Origin: UCB3 sp964415605
GTDB taxonomy: Bacteria; Chloroflexota; Anaerolineae; Epilineales; Epilineaceae
Direction of reading: 5' to 3'
Assembly: GCA_964415605.1 (NCBI GenBank)
Contig: CAYQBA010000020.1
Location: 1-34,994 of the forward strand
DNA length: 34,994 nt
Part shown: piece by piece, positions 1 through 6,741 of the stretch
How the letters are laid out: each line of letters starts with the position of its first letter
How positions within the stretch are numbered: the first letter of the stretch is position 1
Position numbers and translations under genes: made by a program
Notes under the pieces: generated by a model
The model's database searches: none
Told to the model about the DNA's origin: nothing
What the model saw: the letters and a program-made list of their open reading frames with translations, nothing else

Positions 1-1
1 G

Positions 2-400
2 CGGCCGGATCGCCCGGCCGCCGGACCCACGCCGACCCACGGCGGACGGGATCTCGGCGCGGCGGCGGCGACGCTGGACGGGCCGTCAACCAGCGGCGTC
101 GTCCAGACCTGGTCGGATGCCGTGTCGCACGGCGTGCTGCCGGGCGCGGGACCGGCGCCGACATACGCGGTGTCGGCCACGGCACCGCTGTTCGAGTGGC
201 CGGGCCAGGCCATCCAGGCGACTCCGGCCGAGGCGGCGCCAGCGCCGCGCGCCGTGGATGCGGACGGGTCGGCCGCGCCGGGAGCCGCCGCCGCCCGGGC
301 CGGGGCGGACGACGTCGAGCGGCTGGCAAGGCAAGTCTACGGGCTGATCCGGCGCCGCCTGCAGATCGAGCGCGAGCGCAGCGGGGCCATCGCATGGTGA
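2..400 (+). CDS. C-terminal part of a small eCIS-operon protein, unknown function (partial)
   Basis: The frame is open from the left edge to a TGA at 398-400, so the start lies outside the window. About 132 residues are visible. The first hundred are Ala/Pro/Gly-rich and look disordered. The last ~28 residues form a charged amphipathic helix running from VERLARQVYGLIRRRL to the terminus, rich in Arg and Glu. I do not recognise a catalytic motif. It ends 16 bases before the Afp7-like gene on the same strand, so it is very probably part of the eCIS operon. From memory, small proteins with a disordered body and a similar terminal helix occur beside CIS tube genes in other bacteria, but I cannot verify that here. 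The role may be scaffolding or baseplate/tube adaptor; this is a guess. Confidence 0.6.
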   Translation, partial: RPDRPAAGPTPTHGGRDLGAAAATLDGPSTSGVVQTWSDAVSHGVLPGAGPAPTYAVSATAPLFEWPGQAIQATPAEAAPAPRAVDADGSAAPGAAAARAGADDVERLARQVYGLIRRRLQIERERSGAIAW

Positions 401-411
401 GGAAGGGGGGG
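399..411 (+). promoter_or_regulatory. Ribosome binding site with a G7 run, decides the GTG start at 417
   Basis: A GAGGAAGGGGGGG stretch ends 5 bases before a GTG codon. No ATG in this frame gives a full-length protein, so this purine tract fixes the GTG start. Seven consecutive Gs in the Shine-Dalgarno region could vary in length by slippage. Confidence 0.55.
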
Positions 412-416
412 TAAGC

Positions 417-1079
417 GTGGGCGGGAACCCGAGCAGCACGTTGGCCAAGGCCTTGATCGAGAACTTGTCCTCGAAGGACAAGGTCTACTGCATGTTCAAC
501 CCCGAGGAGTACACGCTCTCGAAGCAGAACACCTGGACGTCCAAGAACGTGAAGGGCAAGAACCTGCCCCGGGTCGACTTCCAGCAGGGCGGGGCTGAGT
601 CGCTCAAGCTGCAGTTGTTCTTCGACACCTATGCCGAAGGGGAAGACGTCCGCAAGCGCACCGGCGGCCTGTGGAAGATGATGATGATCTCGGATGGCAA
701 CAAGGAGCAGAAGATCAACAAGGGCCGCCCGCCGCGGGTGAAATTCGTCTGGGGGACCTTCAGCTTCGAGGCCGTCATCGTGAGCCTGACGCAGCGCTTC
801 ACGTTGTTCCTGCACGACGGCACGCCGGTCCGCTCGGTCGTGGACATCACCCTGCAGCAGGTGAGCGACGCCGAAGACCATCACCGCCAGAACCCGACGT
901 CGGGCGGCGGGCCGCCGATCCGCACGCACCGCGTGGTGCCGGGCGAGCGTCTGGACTGGATCGCCCATCAGGCCTACGGCGACGCCACGCTGTGGCGCCT
1001 GATCTCGGACGCCAACGGCATCCACAACCCGCTGCGGCTGCGCGACGGGCAGATCCTCGTCATCCCGTCGCGGCTGTGA
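417..1079 (+). CDS. Afp7-like CIS tube protein with C-terminal LysM domain
   Basis: A 220-residue protein that starts at GTG. The N-terminal ~150 residues match the CIS tube protein pattern: a FNPEEYTLSK motif near residue 28, a LKLQLFFDTY strand near residue 65, and a KFVWGTFSFEAVIVSLTQRF segment near residue 110. Residues ~165-218 are a LysM domain (HRVVPGERLDWIAHQAYGD to the GQILVIP end). In contractile injection systems this protein (Afp7/Pvc7, comparable to T4 gp53) sits between the inner tube and the spike and helps join the baseplate. The VgrG gene follows after 15 bases, as in Afp/PVC loci. The LysM domain is a normal part of this family and does not by itself mean wall binding. No oddities beyond the GTG start. 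Confidence 0.9.
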   Translation: MGGNPSSTLAKALIENLSSKDKVYCMFNPEEYTLSKQNTWTSKNVKGKNLPRVDFQQGGAESLKLQLFFDTYAEGEDVRKRTGGLWKMMMISDGNKEQKINKGRPPRVKFVWGTFSFEAVIVSLTQRFTLFLHDGTPVRSVVDITLQQVSDAEDHHRQNPTSGGGPPIRTHRVVPGERLDWIAHQAYGDATLWRLISDANGIHNPLRLRDGQILVIPSRL

Positions 1080-1094
1080 ACGGAGGCAACGCGC

Positions 1095-2837
1095 ATGGCT
1101 GAACGCAAGGGCCACATCGAGCACGTGTTGATCAAGGTCGACGGCCAGGACCTGCCGACGCAGGTCATGGATGATCTGGTCGAGGTGACGGTGGAGACGC
1201 ATGCCCAGCTCCCGGACATGTTCCGGATCCAGCTCCACGACGAGCAGCTGCGGTGGATCGACGAGGGGCCGTTCGCGCCGGGCAAGACGGTGGAGGTGAG
1301 CTATCAGCCCGACGAGAACGCGCCCAAGACATCGCTGATCAAGGGCGAGATCACGGCCGTCGAGCCCGAGTTCGGCGAAGGCACGCACGCGCAGCTGACC
1401 ATCCGGGGCTACGACCGGTCGCACCGGCTGCACCGGGGGACGCACAGCCGGACCTACCTGCAGATGACCGACAGCGACATCGCGCAGCGGATCGCGCGCG
1501 AGGCCAAGCTGCAGGCCGACGTCCAGTCGACGAGCGAGGTCTACGAGCACGTCCTGCAGCTCAACCAGTCCGACATGGCGTTTCTCGCCGGCCGTGCGCA
1601 GCGCATCGGCTTCGAGGTCAGCGTGGTGGACAACACGCTGCGTTTCCGCAAGCGCCCGGAGAGCCAGCCGGCCATCGAGCTCGAGTGGGGCACGGAGCTG
1701 CTGAGCTTCCGGCCGCGCTTGACGCTGGCCGAGCAGGTCGACGAGGTGCAGGTGAAGGGCTGGGACGTGAAGAACCGGCAGACGTTCCTGGGGCGGGCGA
1801 CGGGCGGGAAGGCCGCCCCGCGCATCCGGGAGTCGCGCTCGGGCACCCAGATGGCCAGCGCGGCCTTCGGCGGGGCGCGCCACGTGGTGGTGGACCGCAA
1901 CATCGCCAGCCAGGGCGAGGCCGACCGGCTGGCGCAGGCGGTGTTCGACGAGCTGAGCGCGGCCTTCCTCGAGGCCGACGGCGAGTGCGTCGGCGACCCG
2001 CGGGTGACCGCGGGCCAATTCGTGAACCTCGGCGCGCTGGGCCAGCGGTTCAGCGGGACGTACTTCGTCACGTCGGCCACCCACGTGTACCGGGCCGAGC
2101 AGTCCTATGCCACGTACTTCCAGGTCGCCGGCCACCGGCTGGGCACGCTCCAGGCGCTGGTCGAGCCGGCCCCGGCGCCCGGGCGCGACGCGGTGGTGGG
2201 GATCGTCACCAACAACAAGGACCCGCAGGATCGCGGGCGGGTGAAGGTGAAGTTCCCGTGGCTGGCCGACGACATCGAAAGCCACTGGGCGCGGCTGGTG
2301 GCGCCGGGCGGGGGGCCGGAGCGGGGGGTGTACTGGCTGCCGGAGATCAACGACGAGGTGCTGGTGATGTTCGAGCAAGGCGACGTCAACCGGCCCTACG
2401 TGCTGGGCGGGCTGTGGAACGGCCGCGACAAGCCGGCGGCGCCGGCGGGCGAGGTCCTGCAGGGCGGCGCGGTGCGGACGCGGATCCTGAAGACGCGCAA
2501 GGGCCACACGCTGACGTTCATCGACGATGGGGCGGACGAGGGTATCCGGATCCGGACGGCGGGCGGGCACACGGTGATGCTCTCGGACAAGGACAAGGAG
2601 GTCGTGGTGAAGACGACGGATGGCCACACGTTCACGCTGTCGGACAAGGACAAGAAGCTGGTGGCCAGCTCGACGGGCGACATGGAGCTGACCTGCCAGG
2701 GCAACCTGAAGATCGGGGCGCCGATGGGGGCGATCGAGATCCAGGGCAACACGTACAAGCTGAACGCCAGCACGACCGGCGAGGTCAAGGCGGGCGCGAA
2801 GCTGACCATCAACGCGGCCCAGGTGGCCATCAACTGA
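1095..2837 (+). CDS. vgrG: Afp8-like VgrG spike protein
   Basis: A 580-residue trimeric spike subunit. Residues ~1-355 are the gp27-like hub (phage late control D/VgrG fold). Residues ~368-448 are the gp5-type OB-fold, beginning GIVTNNKDPQDRGRVKVKFP and ending VLGGLWNGRDKPA. Residues ~450-580 are a repetitive beta-rich needle with two or three copies of a GHT-x-x-LSDKDK repeat. No extra toxin domain follows the needle, so this VgrG looks structural and not like an evolved effector. The ATG is preceded by CGGAGG at good spacing. The gene sits between the Afp7-like and gp25 genes. A separate PAAR tip gene would be expected nearby but is not seen. Confidence 0.93.
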   Translation: MAERKGHIEHVLIKVDGQDLPTQVMDDLVEVTVETHAQLPDMFRIQLHDEQLRWIDEGPFAPGKTVEVSYQPDENAPKTSLIKGEITAVEPEFGEGTHAQLTIRGYDRSHRLHRGTHSRTYLQMTDSDIAQRIAREAKLQADVQSTSEVYEHVLQLNQSDMAFLAGRAQRIGFEVSVVDNTLRFRKRPESQPAIELEWGTELLSFRPRLTLAEQVDEVQVKGWDVKNRQTFLGRATGGKAAPRIRESRSGTQMASAAFGGARHVVVDRNIASQGEADRLAQAVFDELSAAFLEADGECVGDPRVTAGQFVNLGALGQRFSGTYFVTSATHVYRAEQSYATYFQVAGHRLGTLQALVEPAPAPGRDAVVGIVTNNKDPQDRGRVKVKFPWLADDIESHWARLVAPGGGPERGVYWLPEINDEVLVMFEQGDVNRPYVLGGLWNGRDKPAAPAGEVLQGGAVRTRILKTRKGHTLTFIDDGADEGIRIRTAGGHTVMLSDKDKEVVVKTTDGHTFTLSDKDKKLVASSTGDMELTCQGNLKIGAPMGAIEIQGNTYKLNASTTGEVKAGAKLTINAAQVAIN

Positions 2838-2858
2838 CGTCGGGACGAGGACACGCAT

Positions 2859-3299
2859 ATGGAAGACAATCCGATCATCGGCCGTGGCTGGCACTTCCCG
2901 CCGGAGCTCGACGAACGGGGGTTCGTCCGGCTGGTCGACGGCGATGAGGAGGTGGCGCAGGCGATCCGCATCGTCCTGGGCACGATGCCGGGCGAGCGGG
3001 TGATGCGGCCCGAGTTCGGGTGCCGGGTGCACGAGCTGCTGTTCGAGCCGATGGACGCCACGACCGCCGGGCTGGTGGACGCCTACGTGCGCGAGGCCCT
3101 GGGGCGCTGGGAGCCGCGCATCGAGGTGGTGGACGTGAGCGTGCCCCTGTACTCCGACGACGAACACGGGCGCGACTTGATCTACACAGGCCATCTCCCC
3201 GTGACCATCCAGTACCGGATCGTGGCCACGCACAGCAGCCGCAGCCTGGTCTACCCGTTCTACCTGATCCCGCAAGAGCCGCAGGCCGCGGCTGGCTAG
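2859..3299 (+). CDS. Afp9-like gp25 baseplate wedge protein
   Basis: A 146-residue protein of the gp25/W family (GPW_gp25), the baseplate wedge component that nucleates sheath assembly in contractile systems. Family signatures visible are an N-terminal IGRGWHFPP, a VAQAIRIVLGTMPGERVMRPEFGC core near residues 30-55, and an EPRIEVVDVSV strand near residue 92. The GERVMRPEFG motif holds the conserved Arg-x-x-Pro-x-x-Gly segment of the family. The Shine-Dalgarno site is weak (GAGGAC). The baseplate J gene starts 10 bases downstream. The length is typical for the family. Confidence 0.92.
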   Translation: MEDNPIIGRGWHFPPELDERGFVRLVDGDEEVAQAIRIVLGTMPGERVMRPEFGCRVHELLFEPMDATTAGLVDAYVREALGRWEPRIEVVDVSVPLYSDDEHGRDLIYTGHLPVTIQYRIVATHSSRSLVYPFYLIPQEPQAAAG

Positions 3300-3309
3300 G
3301 AGGCAAGGG

Positions 3310-5460
3310 ATGGGGCTTCCCACCCACAGTCTGGACGACCGGACCTTCCAGGACATCGTCGACGAGGCGAAGAAGCGCATCGGTGCGTCGTGTCCGACAT
3401 GGACGGACCACAACGTCAGCGATCCGGGCATCACGCTCGTGGAGCTGTTCGCGTGGATGACGGAGATGATCCTCTATCGGCTGAACCAGCTTCCGGACCG
3501 CCACTACGTGAAGCTGCTGGAGCTGATGGGGCTGCGCCTGGGGGAGGCCGAGCCGGCCAAGACCGACCTGACGTTCTACCTGGCGGCGCCGCAACCGACG
3601 GCGGTGCCCATCCCCGCTGGCAAAGAGGTGTCGACGCTGCCCACCGAGGGCAGCCCGGCGGTGATCTTCACGACCGACACCGATCGCGTCATTCGCCCGC
3701 TGGGCGAGGGCGACCGCCCGGTCATGTTCTCCGGGACAGGCGACGACGGGCGCGGCTGGCCGCCCGAGGGTGAGATCGTCCGGTTGCCGATTCCCGCTAT
3801 CGGGGGCACGCAGAAGAACAAGCTCAAGGTGTTCGGCGTGGCGCCTCAGGTGGGCACGAGCTGGTACTTCGGGTTTGACGTCGACGTGAGCTGGCATGTG
3901 ATCGAGCTGGAAGTTGTGGTCGAGACCATGCCGCAGGGGGTCATCCCCAAGGACCCGCCGTGGGAGTGGGAGGCGTGGGGAGTGGGCGCGCAGGCGAGCG
4001 GCACGCGGTTGCTCAAGCCAGGCTGGCATACCGCGGTGATCGACCGTCGCAGAGAGGATCTCGATGGCCCCCCGCCCGAGGAGCCTCTCAGTCGCGAGAT
4101 CGTGGACACAACGGGCGGTCTGACCCAATCGGGCAAGATCCGGCTGCGCCTACCGCAGATGACGGCCAACACGTTCCCCAAGTCCGGCGAGCGGCCGCTG
4201 CGCTGGCTGAGGTGCCGCATCACCGGCGGCAACGAGGGCTCGGCGTTCACGACGTCGCCCGAGGTATCCGGAGTAAGTGTCCGAACTCGGGGGGTGACGG
4301 TGGGCGCGACGCACGCCCAGGTGATCCGGAACGAGATCCTGGGGATCTCCGACGGCAGCGCCGGCCAGGTGTTTCAGCTTCAGAACCGCCCGGTGCTGCG
4401 GCGGGTGGACGGCGATGCGGACGAGGTGGTGGAGGTTCACGCCCTGTCCAACGGAGCCGATGGCTCGGCCTCCGAGGCGTGGGAGGAGACGGAAGGTGTG
4501 TGGTCGCATCTGCCGGATGAAGACCTCCGCGATCTGCCACACTACATGATCGAGCGGCGGACGGGGGAGGTGTCGTTCGGCCCGGCGCTCCGCGACCGGA
4601 CGGGCAAGGTCATCCGCTACGGCAAGATCCCGCCGCGCGGCGCGCAGGTCCGGATCCGGAAGTACCGCATTGGGGGGGGGGTGATCGGCAACGTCCGGCA
4701 GGACGCGCTGAACGTGCTGCGAGAGGCCATCCCGTACGTCGAGAAGGTGACGAACCACGAGGATGCCGCCGGCGGGATGGACCCCGAGTCGGTGGAGAAG
4801 GCCAAGCTACGGGCGCCGGCGCTCCGGACGCATGACCGAGCGGTGACGCTCAGCGACTTCGAGGTGCTCGCGTTGAAGGCCGACACGCGGGTGGGACGGG
4901 TGAAGTGCATCCAAAGCCCTGAGACCCGGCGCGAAAACGTGGTGAGCGTGGTCGTGGTGCCACGGGTCCAGCGGCCGGATCGGTACCTGACGTTTGAGCA
5001 GCTCAAGCCCGACGCCGACCTGCTGGCGACGGCGGAGCGCGAGCTCGACAAGCGCCGCCTCCTGACGGTCCGGGTCGAGGCCCGTGGGCCGCAGTATGTG
5101 TGGGTGACGGTGACCATGCGGGTGAAAGCGCGTGAGGGTCTGTCACGGCCGGAGGTGCAGCGGAAGGTGAAGCAGAAGCTCGACACCTACATCAACCCGC
5201 TGGTGGGCGGCCCGGAGAAGCGGGGGTGGCCGTTCGGGCGGGAGTTCCGGCCCGCGGAGATCCTCGGCTGGCCGGAGGCGTTCCCAGAGCTCGGGATCCG
5301 GCACATCGAGGAGTTCTCGATCAAGAAGACCGTCTACAAGGATGACGGAACGGTTCAGCACGAGGAGGAGCAGTCGCAAGGCGAGGCGGCGCTGGCGGTC
5401 TACGAGCTGGTGCCGCACGCGGTCCTCGCGTCCGGGCAGCATGTGGTGACGGTGGAGTAG
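3310..5460 (+). CDS. Afp11-like baseplate J protein
   Basis: A 716-residue putative baseplate assembly protein, the eCIS counterpart of T4 gp6 and P2 gpJ; it would form the wedge ring around the hub. The N-terminus has the characteristic WTDHNVSDPGITLVELFAWM segment (residues ~35-55), followed by YRLNQLPDRHYVKLLELMGLRL. The middle has the typical ERRTGEVSFGPALRDR and GGGVIGNV segments, and the C-terminal third carries the gpJ-like fold around VARSDFEVLAL-type sequence near residues 510-530. AGGAGG precedes the ATG by about 6 bases. The coding sequence contains a run of ten Gs at 4672-4681, encoding part of the IGGGV turn. The FHA-gpI gene follows after only 5 bases. Confidence 0.92.
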   Translation: MGLPTHSLDDRTFQDIVDEAKKRIGASCPTWTDHNVSDPGITLVELFAWMTEMILYRLNQLPDRHYVKLLELMGLRLGEAEPAKTDLTFYLAAPQPTAVPIPAGKEVSTLPTEGSPAVIFTTDTDRVIRPLGEGDRPVMFSGTGDDGRGWPPEGEIVRLPIPAIGGTQKNKLKVFGVAPQVGTSWYFGFDVDVSWHVIELEVVVETMPQGVIPKDPPWEWEAWGVGAQASGTRLLKPGWHTAVIDRRREDLDGPPPEEPLSREIVDTTGGLTQSGKIRLRLPQMTANTFPKSGERPLRWLRCRITGGNEGSAFTTSPEVSGVSVRTRGVTVGATHAQVIRNEILGISDGSAGQVFQLQNRPVLRRVDGDADEVVEVHALSNGADGSASEAWEETEGVWSHLPDEDLRDLPHYMIERRTGEVSFGPALRDRTGKVIRYGKIPPRGAQVRIRKYRIGGGVIGNVRQDALNVLREAIPYVEKVTNHEDAAGGMDPESVEKAKLRAPALRTHDRAVTLSDFEVLALKADTRVGRVKCIQSPETRRENVVSVVVVPRVQRPDRYLTFEQLKPDADLLATAERELDKRRLLTVRVEARGPQYVWVTVTMRVKAREGLSRPEVQRKVKQKLDTYINPLVGGPEKRGWPFGREFRPAEILGWPEAFPELGIRHIEEFSIKKTVYKDDGTVQHEEEQSQGEAALAVYELVPHAVLASGQHVVTVE
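4672..4681 (+). repeat. G10 homopolymer inside the baseplate J gene
   Basis: Ten consecutive G residues lie in frame, encoding the glycines of IGGGV at about residue 455. A length change of one base would truncate the baseplate protein. This could be a phase-variation site or simply an error-prone assembly position. Confidence 0.9.
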
Positions 5461-5465
5461 CGACG

Positions 5466-6728
5466 ATGGCCGCGAAGAAGGTCTCGTTCCAGGTACGGGT
5501 CTGGCTGCCGGACGCCACGGAGCAGGTGCGGGCACTGGAGCCGCTTCCGTTCACCATCGGCCGCCGGGCGGGCAATGCCTTGGAGCTGCCGCACGAGACG
5601 GTGTCGGGGACGCATGCGGAGATCCGTCTGGAAGGCGGCCAGTTGGTGCTGGTGGATCGCGGCAGCACGAACGGCACGTGGGTGCGCGAGGCGAAGCTAC
5701 CGGCGGAAACGCCGTACCCGGCCACGGGCGACGTCGAGTTTCAGATCGGGCCGTACCGGCTGCGGGTGGAGCCGGTGGGTGCTGCGGCGGCGCTGAGCGG
5801 CGCCGCCGCAGCTGGCACTTGGGCGCGGATCTTCACCGATGCCGCCGACGAAGCGGTGGATGCCGGCAGGAGCACTTTCGTGCGGTGGCAGGTCGGCGGC
5901 GTGCGGTCTTATTCGGTGGCCGGTGAGAAACAGTCCGCGGCGAGCGGGTCGATGGAGGTGTGGCCCGTTCAACGCACGACCTACCGGCTGGAGGGCATTG
6001 CGCTCGACGGGAGCTCGGTGACGCGCGAGGTCGTGATCTCGGTCCGGGGACACGCGGCGGAGTCGGTCGCTGATGGCGGTGACGGGCAGGCGCTCCAGGA
6101 AAAGGACGCCCTCCTGGGATTGGAGACTCTGACACCGAAGACGGAGGAGGCTGACCGCAAGCAGCAAGATCGCAAGACGGAGGCGCCCAGGGACAACCGG
6201 CTGGCCAGCTTCCTCCCGGCGATCTACCACCAGTCAGCGCTATCCGGGATGGGGCAGGGGGGCGACTTGATCGCGGCGCTCCTGCACATGGCCGACGGGA
6301 TCTGGCGGCCGCTCGAGCAGACCATCGACCACTTCGCCCTGTACCTGGACCCGTACGCCGCACCGGACACGTTCGTGCCGGTGCTGGCGGCGTGGCTGGG
6401 GCTGGACACGATGGGCTGGCCAGAGGACCGTCTGCGGGATCTGATCCACGCGGCACCGGACCTTTACGCGATGCGCGGCACGCCGTGGGGTCTCGAGCGG
6501 CACCTCGAGATCCTGACCGGCACGAAGCCGCACATCGACGACCGGGTCATCGATCAGCCGGGGCTGGTGCAGGTGGAGGTGCGGATGCCGGATGCGTGGC
6601 TGGACAGGGGCGAGAAGCAGGAGGGGATCATGTTGGCCATCAGGGCCATCGAGGCGTTCCACCTGCCGGTGCATGCGCGGTGTGAGTGGCGGCTGGTGGC
6701 GGCCCCGTCGGAGGCTCCGTCGACATGA
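5466..6728 (+). CDS. FHA domain fused to Afp12-like (gpI-type) baseplate protein
   Basis: A 420-residue three-part protein. Residues ~20-105 are an FHA phospho-threonine-binding domain with all key positions: Gly32-Arg33, Ser47-x-x-His50 and Asn69-Gly70. Residues ~120-198 form an Ig-like module ending in SMEVWPVQRTTYRLEG and VTREVVISVRG. Residues ~205-242 are a charged linker. Residues ~243-415 match the P2 gpI/Afp12 tail protein family: SFLPAIYHQ, a DPYAAPDTFVPVLAAWLGL segment, and the RGTPWGLERHLEILTG motif. Afp12 homologues hold the baseplate periphery, so the FHA domain would be displayed at the edge of the injection machine, free to bind a phosphorylated protein. The start is ATG, 5 bases after the J gene. 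Two further FHA proteins follow immediately. The family calls are firm; the docking role is inference. Confidence 0.88.
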   Translation: MAAKKVSFQVRVWLPDATEQVRALEPLPFTIGRRAGNALELPHETVSGTHAEIRLEGGQLVLVDRGSTNGTWVREAKLPAETPYPATGDVEFQIGPYRLRVEPVGAAAALSGAAAAGTWARIFTDAADEAVDAGRSTFVRWQVGGVRSYSVAGEKQSAASGSMEVWPVQRTTYRLEGIALDGSSVTREVVISVRGHAAESVADGGDGQALQEKDALLGLETLTPKTEEADRKQQDRKTEAPRDNRLASFLPAIYHQSALSGMGQGGDLIAALLHMADGIWRPLEQTIDHFALYLDPYAAPDTFVPVLAAWLGLDTMGWPEDRLRDLIHAAPDLYAMRGTPWGLERHLEILTGTKPHIDDRVIDQPGLVQVEVRMPDAWLDRGEKQEGIMLAIRAIEAFHLPVHARCEWRLVAAPSEAPST

Positions 6729-6741
6729 GGGAGGGAACGGC

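Noticed and set aside
1253..2947. Long + strand frame overlapping the VgrG gene
   Set aside because: Gly/Arg/Ala-rich translation without motifs, in a frame shifted from the clear VgrG protein; a product of high GC.
6592..6741. Earlier start of the first FHA membrane protein
   Set aside because: The extra 50 residues are Arg-rich shadow of the baseplate protein, and the ATG at 6742 has a strong Shine-Dalgarno site.
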